The notes under the pieces are model-generated. The model worked only from the letters and a program-made list of their open reading frames with translations. It did no database searches and had not been told where the DNA came from. Shown one piece after another: positions 9,615 to 18,371 of a stretch of DNA of 64,000 bases. Every line of letters begins with the position of its first letter. The first letter of the stretch is position 1. Position numbers and translations under genes: made by a program. The stretch is taken from NCBI RefSeq assembly GCF_018390605.1, contig NZ_JAHBGD010000017.1, positions 54,010-118,009 of the forward strand, given 5' to 3'. The DNA is from Ancylobacter defluvii (GTDB lineage Bacteria; Pseudomonadota; Alphaproteobacteria; Rhizobiales; Xanthobacteraceae).

Positions 9615-10967
9615 TCAGTCCTTCTCGGCGTAGGGGTTGTCCTTCTCGCGCAGCGTGAGGCGGATCGGCACGCCGGGCAGGTCGAAGGTGGCGCGCAGCC
9701 CGTTCACCAGATAGCGGATATAGCTCTCCGGCAGCGCATCCGCCCGCGAGCAGAACAGCACGAAACTCGGCGGCCGGCTCTTGGGCTGGGTGATGTAGCG
9801 CAGCTTGATGCGGCGGCCCGACACCGCCGGCGGCGGATGGTCGGTCGTGGTCTCGATAAGCCAGCGGTTCAGCGGGTTGGTGGCGACGCGGCGGTTCCAC
9901 ACCTCATAGGTCTGCTCGATCGCCTTCACCAGCCGGTCGAGGCCGTCGCCGGTGAGGCCGGAGACCATCACCACCGGCATGCCACGCGCCTGCGGCAGCC
10001 AGTGATCGGCCTCCTCGCGCATCTTCTTGGCGATGCCGGCCTGATCCCGCACCAGATCGCTCTTGGACACCGCGATCACCAGCGCCCGCCCCTCGCGCAC
10101 CACCAGGTCGGCGATGCGCAGATCCTGCTCCTCGAAGGGATGGGTGGCATCCATCATCACCACCACCACCTCGGCGAAGCGAGCGGCGCGCAGGCCGTCG
10201 GCCACCGAGAGCTTCTCCAGCTTGTCCTCGACGCGGGCGCGCTTGCGCATGCCGGCGGTGTCGAACAGCTTCAGCTTCACCCCGTGGCGCTCGACATCCA
10301 CCGCGATGGAATCGCGGGTGATGCCGGCCTCCGGGCCGGTGAGCAGCCGGTCCTCGCCGAGCAGCGCGTTGATCAGCGTCGACTTGCCGGCATTGGGACG
10401 GCCGAGCACGGCGACGCGGATCGGCCGCTCGCCGTCGCGCTCCTCGACCTCCTCGTCGAAGGCCTCATCGTCATCCGGGAAGCACTGCACCAGCGCCCGC
10501 ACCAGTTCGCCCATGCCCTCGCCATGCTCGGCGGAAAGCTCCACCGGATCGCCGAGGCCGAGCGCATAGGCATCGAGCGCGCCGGCAACGGCGTCGCGGC
10601 CCTCGCTCTTGTTGGCGACCAGGATGGTGTGCTTGCCGGAGCGGCGGGCCAGCTCTGCGAAGGCGCGGTCGGTAGGGGTAAGGCCGGCGCGGGCGTCGAT
10701 GAGGAACAGCAGCACGTCGGCATCGTCGATCGCCGCCTCGGTCTGGGCGCGCATGCGGCCTTCGAGGCTTTCCGCCTTGGCCTCTTCCAGCCCGGCGGTA
10801 TCGATGACGCGGAACGACAAATGGCCGAGCCGGGCCTCGCCCTCGCGCCGGTCACGGGTCACGCCGGGGCGGTCGTCGACCAGCGCGAGGCGCTTGCCGA
10901 CGAGGCGGTTGAACAGCGTCGACTTGCCCACATTCGGGCGGCCGACGATGGCGACGGTCATGGTCAT
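9615..10967 (-). CDS. der: GTPase Der (EngA), ribosome assembly
   Basis: Essential 50S-assembly GTPase with two tandem G domains and a KH-like C-terminal domain, 450 residues as expected. First P-loop GRPNVGKST near the N-terminus with DDRPGVTRD; second P-loop GRPNAGKST near residue 190 with [11 protein letters not shown]. The G4 motifs are NKSE and SKSD rather than textbook NKxD; substitutions at these positions are common in Der. [19 protein letters not shown] segment marks the KH domain. It is the last gene of the YfgM-like/lipoprotein/der unit on the minus strand. Confidence 0.96.
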   Translation of the reverse strand: MTMTVAIVGRPNVGKSTLFNRLVGKRLALVDDRPGVTRDRREGEARLGHLSFRVIDTAGLEEAKAESLEGRMRAQTEAAIDDADVLLFLIDARAGLTPTDRAFAELARRSGKHTILVANKSEGRDAVAGALDAYALGLGDPVELSAEHGEGMGELVRALVQCFPDDDEAFDEEVEERDGERPIRVAVLGRPNAGKSTLINALLGEDRLLTGPEAGITRDSIAVDVERHGVKLKLFDTAGMRKRARVEDKLEKLSVADGLRAARFAEVVVVMMDATHPFEEQDLRIADLVVREGRALVIAVSKSDLVRDQAGIAKKMREEADHWLPQARGMPVVMVSGLTGDGLDRLVKAIEQTYEVWNRRVATNPLNRWLIETTTDHPPPAVSGRRIKLRYITQPKSRPPSFVLFCSRADALPESYIRYLVNGLRATFDLPGVPIRLTLREKDNPYAEKD

Positions 10968-10991
10968 CGGATGGCGCCCCCGCGCCGTTGT

Positions 10992-11294
10992 TTACTGGGC
11001 CGGCACGGTGGCCGGCTGGCCGGCGGCAGACGGGCTGTCGGCGGCCGGAGTGGAATAATCATAGCCGGAATTGGCCGGCTGCTGCGGCGCCGCGTTGTAA
11101 TCGACGCCCGGCACGCCTTCCGGAAACACCGCCGTGCGCGCGCCCGGCAGCTTCTTTTCCTTCTCCGCGAAGGGATTGAGCTTGTCGATATCCATCGATC
11201 CGCAGCCGGCGGTGGCGAAGGCGAGCGACAGCGCGGCCATCACCAGGGCCGCACGGCGCACGGAGCGCCCGGTAACACGTTGGCTGGACGGCAT
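10992..11294 (-). CDS. Small lipoprotein upstream of der, BamB-N-terminus-like
   Basis: 100 residues with a signal peptide and lipobox ending FATAGC (Cys at about residue 31), then a low-complexity Ala/Pro/Gln tail. The segment LNPFAEKEKKLPG..TAVFPEGVPGV resembles, from memory, the region just after the lipidated cysteine in rhizobial BamB proteins, which normally occupy this slot between the TPR protein and der. The eight-bladed propeller of BamB is missing. It may be a shortened BamB derivative or an independent small lipoprotein; no function is claimed. Confidence 0.65.
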   Translation of the reverse strand: MPSSQRVTGRSVRRAALVMAALSLAFATAGCGSMDIDKLNPFAEKEKKLPGARTAVFPEGVPGVDYNAAPQQPANSGYDYSTPAADSPSAAGQPATVPAQ

Positions 11295-11305
11295 CCCTAC
11301 CCCTC

Positions 11306-12019
11306 CTACTGTACGGCCGGAGCCGCCGGCGCGGCGGCGGGCGCCGCCTCGGCAGGCGGCGTCGCTTCGGCGGGAGCGCTCGCGCTGGCGAGCTTCTGCA
11401 TCAGATCGGCACGCTGGCGCAGGCCCGGCGCCGCCTGCCCATCGGCGAGGACCGCCTCGAAGGTCTTGGCGGCGGCGGCGTAGTCGCCGGCCTTGTACTG
11501 GGCGAGACCGATGATCTCGCGCGCGGAATTGCGGAACGTCCCGGCGGGATCGGCCAGCGGCTGCAGGCGCGCGGTGATGTCGGCCGCCGGGGCGGTGTCC
11601 ACCAGCAGGAAGCCGGCGCGCAACCGGGCGAGGTCGCGCATCAGCGGGCTGATCTTCGTGTCGTTGGCGATGGCGTCATACGCCGCCACCGCCGCGGCGC
11701 GGTCGGTCGGAGCCAGCGCGGCGGCGGCGCGGAAGCGGGACAGCACGCTGTAGCCGGCGGTGCCGTCCTTCTCCAGCGCGGCGAAGGCGGCCTCCGCCTC
11801 GCCGTTCTTGCCGTCGGCGGCAAGCTTCATCGCCGCCTCGAAGCGGAGGCTGGATTCCTGCTGCTGCTGCAGGTTCCACCACTCGACGCCGCGCCAGACC
11901 GCGACGCCGGCGACGATCAGCACCGCCACCGCGATCAGCAGCCCGCCATAGCGCTTCCACAGGCGGGCGAACCGCTCGCGACGAAGGTCCTCGTCGATTT
12001 CGTGGAAAATGTCAGCCAT
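11306..12019 (-). CDS. YfgM-like tetratricopeptide membrane protein
   Basis: 237 residues: a short charged cytoplasmic N-terminus (MADIFHEIDEDLRRERF), one membrane helix (LLIAVAVLIVAGVAVWRGV, about 25-43), then a periplasmic alpha-helical TPR-like domain, and an Ala/Pro-rich tail. This matches the YfgM/TPR_21 family, associated in E. coli with the periplasmic chaperone network and the Sec translocon. ATG 12019 is preferred to the open-frame start at 12052. The stop is 11 bases before the lipoprotein start, so it is in operon with der. Confidence 0.8.
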   Translation of the reverse strand: MADIFHEIDEDLRRERFARLWKRYGGLLIAVAVLIVAGVAVWRGVEWWNLQQQQESSLRFEAAMKLAADGKNGEAEAAFAALEKDGTAGYSVLSRFRAAAALAPTDRAAAVAAYDAIANDTKISPLMRDLARLRAGFLLVDTAPAADITARLQPLADPAGTFRNSAREIIGLAQYKAGDYAAAAKTFEAVLADGQAAPGLRQRADLMQKLASASAPAEATPPAEAAPAAAPAAPAVQ

Positions 12020-12162
12020 GTCGCGATCCGTGGGAAAACTGTCAGGGAGCACCGGAGCCGCGCGGGGAGCGGCGGCGTTCCGGCACCGGAAAGGGCCGCG
12101 TAAACTAGCGATGCGGCTTCAGCAAGGCAAATACCGCGCCGAGGCGCCGCAGTTTGCCCCGG

Positions 12163-12984
12163 TCACACTTTCTTGGGCGCGTAGACATGCTCGGCGGCGG
12201 GGAAGGAGCGCGAACGCACCTCGCTGGCATAGGCCTCCACCGCGGCGCCGATGGCCGGGCCGATCTCGGCAAACTTCTTGACGAAGCGTGGCACCCGGTC
12301 GCTGAGGCCGAGCATGTCCTCCAGCACCAGGATCTGGCCGTCGCAGGCCGGCGAGCCGCCGATGCCGATGGTCGGCGGGGCGACCTCGGCGGTGATCTGG
12401 CGCGCCAGCGGCTCGGAGATCGCCTCCAGCACGATGGCGAAGGCCCCGGCATCGGCGATGGCGCGGGCGTCGTTGAGGATCAGTTCGGCGCTCGCCTCGT
12501 CGCGGCCCAGCGCCTTGAACGAGCCGAGCGTGTTGATCGCCTGCGGGGTGAGGCCGACATGGCCCATTACCGGCACGCCGCGATCGGCGAGGAAGCGCAC
12601 CGTCTCGGCCATGCGCCGCCCGCCCTCGAGCTTGATGGCGCCGGCGCCGGTTTCCTTCAGCACCTTCGAGGCGGTGGCGAAAGCCTGCTGCGGCGAGCCC
12701 TCATAGGAGCCGAACGGCAGGTCCACCACCACCAGCGCCCGCGACGAGCCGCGCATCACCGCCTGCCCCTGCAGGATCATCATCTCGACGGTGACCGGCA
12801 CCGTGGTCTCCATGCCGTGCATCACCATGCCGAGCGAATCACCGACCAGCATGAAATCGACATGCGGATCGACCAGCCGGGCGGTATGGGCATGGTAGGA
12901 GGTGAGCGAGACGATGGGTTCGCCGCCCTTGCGGGCGCGGATGTCGGGAGCGGTGAGCCGGCGCGCGGCGGACTGGACGGACAT
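12163..12984 (-). CDS. panB: 3-methyl-2-oxobutanoate hydroxymethyltransferase
   Basis: Transfers a hydroxymethyl group from 5,10-methylene-THF to alpha-ketoisovalerate, first step of pantothenate synthesis. 273 residues forming a TIM barrel; recognisable are [33 protein letters not shown] (taken in parts; Mg-binding Asp in VGDSLG), [10 protein letters not shown], and KLEGG with the conserved Lys/Glu. panC is not adjacent here. Stands alone between the YfgM unit and nnrU, same strand. Confidence 0.95.
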   Translation of the reverse strand: MSVQSAARRLTAPDIRARKGGEPIVSLTSYHAHTARLVDPHVDFMLVGDSLGMVMHGMETTVPVTVEMMILQGQAVMRGSSRALVVVDLPFGSYEGSPQQAFATASKVLKETGAGAIKLEGGRRMAETVRFLADRGVPVMGHVGLTPQAINTLGSFKALGRDEASAELILNDARAIADAGAFAIVLEAISEPLARQITAEVAPPTIGIGGSPACDGQILVLEDMLGLSDRVPRFVKKFAEIGPAIGAAVEAYASEVRSRSFPAAEHVYAPKKV

Positions 12985-13030
12985 CGGGCACTTCCTCGTT
13001 TCGGCCGGTTCTTGGCGTCCGGCGTCGATC

Positions 13031-13603
13031 TTAGGGCATCATGACGGGCACGCCGACCACATGCGGGTGGAACCAGAAGGCGAGCGCCGCATAAAGCACG
13101 AGGCCGACCAGCACCGCAACGACGTCCCCGCCCCATCCCTTCGGGGCAACCGGCAGCGGCGCGCCGCGCCTTTTTACCGAGATGCGGTCATAGACCGCCC
13201 AGGCCAGGATGGCGCCGGCCAGCACCATGGTGGCGGCGTCGCCATTGGCGAGGAGATGCGCCAGCGCCCAGAGCTTCACCCCGACCAGCATCGGGTGCTT
13301 CAGCCACGCCCGGATGTGGCTCGGCACCAGATAGCCGCCGATGGCGATGGTGGAGAGCAGCATCAGGGTGAGCGCGATGTGCCGCATCGCCACCGGCGGC
13401 TGCCAGAGCTGCGCCGGACCGCTCGCGCGCCAGTCGCCATAGCCATAGGCGATCATCAGCACCGCGGCGACCGATACCAGCGAATAGACCGCCCGATAGG
13501 GGCCGAGCCCGAGACGGGCCACCATCCCGGCCCGTGCCTCGCGGAACGTGGTGAACACATGCGCGGCGAGAAACAGCACCAGCCCGGCCAGCATCAACAG
13601 CAT
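13031..13603 (-). CDS. NnrU family membrane protein
   Basis: 190 residues with five to six hydrophobic helices and the NnrU signature H in [20 protein letters not shown]-like region [12 protein letters not shown], and [20 protein letters not shown], typical of the NnrU/isoprenylcysteine-methyltransferase-like family. NnrU was linked to nitrite/nitric-oxide reductase expression in Rhodobacter, but no denitrification gene is near, so that role is not assumed. Confidence 0.85.
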   Translation of the reverse strand: MLLMLAGLVLFLAAHVFTTFREARAGMVARLGLGPYRAVYSLVSVAAVLMIAYGYGDWRASGPAQLWQPPVAMRHIALTLMLLSTIAIGGYLVPSHIRAWLKHPMLVGVKLWALAHLLANGDAATMVLAGAILAWAVYDRISVKRRGAPLPVAPKGWGGDVVAVLVGLVLYAALAFWFHPHVVGVPVMMP

Positions 13604-14227
13604 GTCGCGATCCCCTCTTCATGCGAAGCGGCGCCACGCTAGAGCAAGCCGGAAAGAAATTGAACGAGTCCAGACTAGGAAAGCGGCTCTCTCCCGCCTC
13701 CCCTGCCTGCCCACCCAGCCTTCGTCCCGATGCCGGAGGCCGTGAGAGGCCAGCAGGAAACGCCGCGGGCGATGACGGGGATCACCCGCTGCTCCTCGGC
13801 CGAGGTATCCTTCAACCGTCACTTCGACATTGCGGGCGATATGCCGATATTTTTCAGCGCATTCGATCTGCCGAATGCGGATACAAAACACATCACCAGG
13901 AAGACTTGCGAAATCGAATAGTAAATCCATCACCCAATGACTATTACATATTATTATCTTCATCCTGATCGGATCAGCCAATTCAGGAACCGACCACTGG
14001 ACAAGCTGAAGACGTCCGTCCAAACTCCGCCGCACATTCACACCCTGATCCTGGTTTGCGCTGATTATTATAATGGTGCCTTCCCATTCTGATCTTTCGC
14101 CGGACGCCTGCGCAGGCCCCCGACAGCTGCCACACCCGCATCACCGGCCATCCGCCTCGCGGGACACGCGGATTCCATGCGCCGCGACCGAGGCCCGGCG
14201 GGCGCCACCGATGCCACGGGTGACGCC
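13604..14227. other. AT-richer intergenic region with a possible promoter, no supported gene
   Basis: 624 bases between nnrU and the TPR-glycosyltransferase. Bases of about 13840-14090 are clearly less GC-rich than the rest of the window. Open frames exist on both strands (for example 13619-14041 minus), but their products resemble nothing and lack good ribosome sites. An exact TATAAT lies at 14069-14074 reading plus, about 150 bases before the next gene, but no good -35 box is at the right distance. A short inverted repeat AATAGT/ACTATT flanks about 13920-13945. Confidence 0.4.
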
Positions 14228-16558
14228 ATGAGTTCGCAGCCGACCGACCGCCTGAGCCAGGCCAAGGCGCTGATCGCCGCCGGCCAACGCGGCAAGGCCG
14301 AAGCCCTGCTGCGCCAGATTCTGAAAACCGCTCCCGGCAAGCCGATCCCCTTGCAGATGCTGGCCGAGCTGCGGCGCAAGGCCGGCGACAGCACCGAGGC
14401 GACGGCGCTGTTCGTACGGCTGTGGGCGGCGGGCACCGGTCCGTCCAAGGCCGGGCTCAGCCTCGCGAGACTGCTGATCGCCGACAAGCAGCTGAACGAG
14501 GCCGAAGCCGTCCTGCGGCAGGTGCTCGACCGGCTGCCCGACCAGATCGAGGCGCGCCTGCTGCTCGTCGATCTGCGGCGCAAGCAGCGCGACCCGCAAC
14601 AGGCGGAAGCCCTGCTGCAACAGGGATGGTCGCTTTGTCCCGGCGAGCCGCGGATCGGGCTGCCCCTCATCGAGATGCTGGTGGCGCGAAAGGCGGTGCC
14701 GGAAGCCGAAGCGGTGCTGCGTCCACTGCTGGAAGCCGACCCCGATGCGCTCGAGCTGCGCCTCCAGCTGGCCGAATTCCGGCGGCGGCAGGGAGATGCC
14801 GAGGAGGCCGAAGACCTGCTGCGGCAGGGGTGGTCGCGCCACCCTGCTTCTGTCGCGCCGGTGCTCGAGTTGAGCAAGCTGCTGGCGCGCCTCGGCCGGA
14901 CCGAGGAAGCCGAGACGGTGCTGGTGCAGGCTCTGGAAGCGGCACCCGCGCACCCCGAATTGCTGGTCGCCCTCGGCAGGCGGCAATCGGCCTCCCATCG
15001 GGATGCCGAGGCGATCAAGACCTTCGAGCGCGCCATCGAAACCCCGGAATCGCCGACCGAAGCGTGGCTGGGACTGGCCCATGCCTCGGGTCGGCTGGTC
15101 TCCACCCGGCTGGCACTGGAAAAGCTGGCCCAGGCACTGGCGGCCAAGCAGGACGATCCGGACGTGCATTACGCGCTGGCAAGCCACCTGCAGCAGATCG
15201 GCTGCCTGGCCGAGGCCGAAATGGTGGTTTCCTCCGCCGTCAGCCGGTTTCCCGGCGATCTCGATCTTCAGACGCTCGGCTTCCGGCTCGACATCATCAC
15301 CGGCCGGTACGACGCCGCCCTCGCCCATATCGCGCGGCTTCCCGACAAGACCCGCAAGGATCATCGTCTGCGCAACCGGCTGAAGGCCGTGCTGTACAAA
15401 GCCCAATGGCGGGTCGAGAAAGCCCGCGACCTCTACCGGAACTCGAACCGGTCGGATCTGGACGCTCCCGAGTACCGTCTCCTCGCCGACATCCACCTGA
15501 TGGCGCTCGACGTCGTCGAAGCCCGGCGGTGCCTGCGCGAAGCCAACCGGCGTACCCCGCAGCGGCGGATGCTGAACGTGTCGCAGGGGCTGGTGGGCGA
15601 AATCCTCAACGATTTCTGGACCGATCCGCAGGCCCTTGCCGCCGGCCAGGCCGCGCGCGAGCAGGACAAGCTGGAAAACTGGGTCGCCACGGTCGACGCG
15701 CACCGCCACCATACCGGCTGCGCCATCGGCTTGATGATCCACCTGCGCCAGACCGGCGCCTTCGACGAGAAGCCGTCCGAAGCCGACGACCGCGTCGCCA
15801 TTCCGCGCCACATCCACCAGTTCTGGGATACCCCCGAGATCCCGGACGACGTGATGACGCTGATGGGCAGCTGGCGAGCACACAATCCCGGCTGGAGCTA
15901 CACGCTGCACTCGCTCGATTCGGCGAGGGAGTGGCTCCGGCAGGTCTCCGACAGCCGGCTGCTGCGCGCCTTCCGGCATATGCCGACCATAGCCGGCAAG
16001 GTCGACCTGCTGCGGCTGGCGGTGCTGTTCGCCGAGGGCGGCGTCTATGCCGACGCCGACGACCGCTGCCTGGCCTCGCTCGATGCCGCCATTTCCGGGC
16101 GCGGCCTGGTGCTGCGGCAGGAGCATTACGGCTCGATCGGCAACAACTTCATCGCCGTGCGGCCGCACCACCCGGTCATCGGGCAGGCGCTGGAGGATGC
16201 GGTGTCGGCGGTGCTGCGCGGCGACCGCGAATCCATCTGGCTGTCCACAGGCCCCGGCCTGATGACCCGGACGGTGGCGACGCATCTTGTCGACGATCCG
16301 CGCCGGCTGGAGACGCTGGGTAGCGACCTGCTGGTGCTCGACCAGCCCGAGATCACCCGCTTCTGCGTGTCCGGCTGCCGGGTCTCCTACAAGCACACCG
16401 ACCGCAACTGGCAGGCCCGCGAATTCGACAATCTGCCGCACATCGTGCACAGCGCCGCCCCGCCGCCGCCGCCGGCCGAGCGACCGGGCACGCGCCCCGC
16501 CGACGAGCCCGGCAACGCTGCCGCAACGCTGCCGCCGGCACCAAGGGCGCTTCCCTGA
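14228..16558 (+). CDS. TPR protein with C-terminal GT32-type glycosyltransferase domain
   Basis: 776 residues. Residues about 1-500 are alpha-helical TPR-like repeats (recurring A-EA-LLR--L---P pattern). Residues about 530-740 contain a DxD sugar-transferase domain: IPRHIHQFWDTPEIPDDV, HNPGWSYTLH, then KVDLLRLAVLFAEGGVYADAD with the metal-binding D609-A610-D611, like the Gly_transf_sug/OCH1 family. It may glycosylate or mannosylate a surface or protein target; the acceptor is unknown. ATG 14228 is preferred over 14177 because the upstream segment is unlike the TPR pattern. A 15-base tandem duplication covers its stop codon. Confidence 0.75.
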   Translation: MSSQPTDRLSQAKALIAAGQRGKAEALLRQILKTAPGKPIPLQMLAELRRKAGDSTEATALFVRLWAAGTGPSKAGLSLARLLIADKQLNEAEAVLRQVLDRLPDQIEARLLLVDLRRKQRDPQQAEALLQQGWSLCPGEPRIGLPLIEMLVARKAVPEAEAVLRPLLEADPDALELRLQLAEFRRRQGDAEEAEDLLRQGWSRHPASVAPVLELSKLLARLGRTEEAETVLVQALEAAPAHPELLVALGRRQSASHRDAEAIKTFERAIETPESPTEAWLGLAHASGRLVSTRLALEKLAQALAAKQDDPDVHYALASHLQQIGCLAEAEMVVSSAVSRFPGDLDLQTLGFRLDIITGRYDAALAHIARLPDKTRKDHRLRNRLKAVLYKAQWRVEKARDLYRNSNRSDLDAPEYRLLADIHLMALDVVEARRCLREANRRTPQRRMLNVSQGLVGEILNDFWTDPQALAAGQAAREQDKLENWVATVDAHRHHTGCAIGLMIHLRQTGAFDEKPSEADDRVAIPRHIHQFWDTPEIPDDVMTLMGSWRAHNPGWSYTLHSLDSAREWLRQVSDSRLLRAFRHMPTIAGKVDLLRLAVLFAEGGVYADADDRCLASLDAAISGRGLVLRQEHYGSIGNNFIAVRPHHPVIGQALEDAVSAVLRGDRESIWLSTGPGLMTRTVATHLVDDPRRLETLGSDLLVLDQPEITRFCVSGCRVSYKHTDRNWQAREFDNLPHIVHSAAPPPPPAERPGTRPADEPGNAAATLPPAPRALP

Positions 16559-16576
16559 GCCGCGCTTCCCTGAGCC
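16547..16576. repeat. 15-bp tandem duplication covering a stop codon
   Basis: GCGCTTCCCTGAGCC is present twice in tandem (16547-16561 and 16562-16576). The period is a multiple of three, so the TGA that ends the glycosyltransferase gene is repeated in frame 15 bases later. Confidence 0.8.
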
Positions 16577-16609
16577 GCGCCACCGTGCCGACCATGCGTA
16601 ACAACCACA

Positions 16610-16636
16610 CTGCCGCGGCGCGCATCGCCGTGGCAG
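16610..16636. terminator. GC-rich hairpin, possible terminator
   Basis: CTGCCGCGGCG (16610-16620), CGCAT loop, CGCCGTGGCAG (16626-16636): an 11-base stem with one mismatch. It lies between the glycosyltransferase and L,D-transpeptidase genes. There is no T-run after it, so intrinsic termination is uncertain. Confidence 0.35.
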
Positions 16637-16673
16637 AGTAATCTCCGGTCTATCGGCCGGGGACGCGAAGCAA

Positions 16674-17099
16674 ATGAAACCGGTGCTCGCCGCGCTGTTC
16701 GGCGCACTGCTTCTGCACATGGCGACGCCGGCGCTGGCCAATGGCGTCGTCGCCTATGTCGATATCGGCAGCCAGCGCATGAATGTCTGGGTGGACGGCG
16801 CCCGGCACTATAGCTGGCCGGTCTCCACCGCCCGCAAGGGCTATCTCACCCCCACCGGCAGCTTCCGGCCGCAGCGGCTGCATCGCAGCTATTTCTCCCG
16901 GAAATACGACAATGCGCCGATGCCCTATGCGGTGTTCTTCCATCGCGGCTGGGCGATCCACGGCACCAACGACCTGCGCCGGCTCGGCCGCCCGGCCTCG
17001 CATGGCTGCATCCGCCTCGCCCCCGCCCATGCCGGGGCGTTCTACCGGCTGATCCGCCAATATGGCCGCGCCGATACCCGCATCGTCATCACCCGCTGA
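16674..17099 (+). CDS. L,D-transpeptidase (YkuD domain), exported
   Basis: 141 residues with a Sec signal peptide (MKPVLAALFGALLLHMATPALA, cleavage near residue 22, quoted in part), then one YkuD domain. The catalytic motif is HGTNDLRRLGRPASHGCIRL with nucleophile Cys112 and His110. It forms 3-3 crosslinks in peptidoglycan or attaches proteins to it, in the periplasm. It is near the minimum size for the family, with no LysM or PG-binding domain. Likely transcribed alone. Confidence 0.9.
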   Translation: MKPVLAALFGALLLHMATPALANGVVAYVDIGSQRMNVWVDGARHYSWPVSTARKGYLTPTGSFRPQRLHRSYFSRKYDNAPMPYAVFFHRGWAIHGTNDLRRLGRPASHGCIRLAPAHAGAFYRLIRQYGRADTRIVITR

Positions 17100-17189
17100 G
17101 CGCCGCGCTCCACAGCCGTGCCGACGGTGCTAAGATCGCGGCCCCTCGTCGGCGCGACGATCGACCGGAGACCCGACCTCGGACCCATC

Positions 17190-18371
17190 ATGCTGCTCGA
17201 CTACCCGTCCTTGCTCGTCGCCATCGGCTTTTCCGCCGTCTGCCTGTCGGCGCTGCTGTTCACCGCATGGATGACGGCGCGGGCCGACCGCTATCTGCTG
17301 ACCTGCGCGATCGGCGCCCTGCTCGTCGTCTGCCACGCCTTCACCTATGCCGCCTATGCGAACGACCCGCAGCCGCTGCTGCTGTGCATCGGCTTCGGCT
17401 TCCTGATGGTGGCGCTCGGCGTGCTCTATGGCGCGGCCCGCCAGTTTCGCACCGGCCGGCCACCCTGGCCGCACGCGGTGAGCGTCGCGGCGATCAGCCT
17501 CGCCATCGTGCTGCCGCCGATCAGCGGCGGCTATGACGGGATCAGCGCCATTCTCTTCAATGCAGCGGCGGCCACGATCATCGCGCTGATCGCAGGCGAA
17601 TACTGGCGCGCGCGGCAGGACGCGCCGGTCGCCATCGCCGGCCTGTGCGGCTTCTACCTCTTCATCGGCTCCACCTTCGTGCTGTGCGGGGCGGTACTGG
17701 TGCTCGAGGGCCGGCTGGTGCTGGACGGCGCGCCCTCCAACTGGGCGGAGCACCTGAATGTCATCTCCGCCGTCATCGGCATCCCCGGCGTCGGGGCGAT
17801 GACGATGATCCTCAACCAGAGCCGCATGACGCAGCTGCACAAGCGCGACGCCATGACCGATCCGCTCACCGGCCTGTTCAACCGCCGGGCGCTGTTCGAC
17901 ATGGTCGGCGCCATGGCGATGGGGCGCGAGATCGCCGTCATCCTGTTCGACATCGACCACTTCAAGGCGATCAACGATGCGCGCGGCCATGCCACCGGCG
18001 ACCGGGTGATCGCGCTGTTCGCCCGCGCGCTGCGCCAGCATCTCGGCAAGGGCCAGCTCGCGGCGCGGCTCGGCGGCGAGGAGTTCGCCCTGGTGCTCGG
18101 CGACATCGGGCCGCAGACCGCCCTCGCCCATGCCGAGGCGGTGCGCACGAGCTTCGCCCAGCTGGCGATGGCCGAACTCGGCATGGCCTGCACCGCGAGC
18201 GCCGGCGTCGCGCATGGGCAGGCGACCGGACGCGACTTCGAGGCGACCCTGAACGCCGCCGACCAGATGCTCTACAAGGCCAAGCGGGGCGGGCGCGACC
18301 GCACCGCGCTCGCCGGGCAAGACGCCGGCGAGGCGGGGATGATCACGCGGCCTTCTTCTTCACGTCCTTGA
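17190..18371 (+). CDS. Membrane-anchored diguanylate cyclase (GGDEF)
   Basis: 393 residues: six to seven N-terminal hydrophobic helices (about 1-210) and a C-terminal GGDEF domain with active-site motif GGEEF in AARLGGEEFALVLGDI, and the metal/nucleotide segments DPLTGLFNRR and LFDIDHFKAINDARGHATGD. The active-site residues are complete, so it should make c-di-GMP. The RxxD inhibitory site is replaced by GKGQ, so product inhibition through the I-site is not expected. ATG 17190 is preferred to 17118, as the hydrophobic region begins there. Its 3' end overlaps convergent prfC by 29 bases. Confidence 0.88.
   Translation: MLLDYPSLLVAIGFSAVCLSALLFTAWMTARADRYLLTCAIGALLVVCHAFTYAAYANDPQPLLLCIGFGFLMVALGVLYGAARQFRTGRPPWPHAVSVAAISLAIVLPPISGGYDGISAILFNAAAATIIALIAGEYWRARQDAPVAIAGLCGFYLFIGSTFVLCGAVLVLEGRLVLDGAPSNWAEHLNVISAVIGIPGVGAMTMILNQSRMTQLHKRDAMTDPLTGLFNRRALFDMVGAMAMGREIAVILFDIDHFKAINDARGHATGDRVIALFARALRQHLGKGQLAARLGGEEFALVLGDIGPQTALAHAEAVRTSFAQLAMAELGMACTASAGVAHGQATGRDFEATLNAADQMLYKAKRGGRDRTALAGQDAGEAGMITRPSSSRP

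Noticed and set aside
13619..14041. Possible 140-residue gene on the minus strand in the nnrU-glycosyltransferase gap
   Set aside because: No ribosome site, no recognisable domain, and its sequence changes character along its length.
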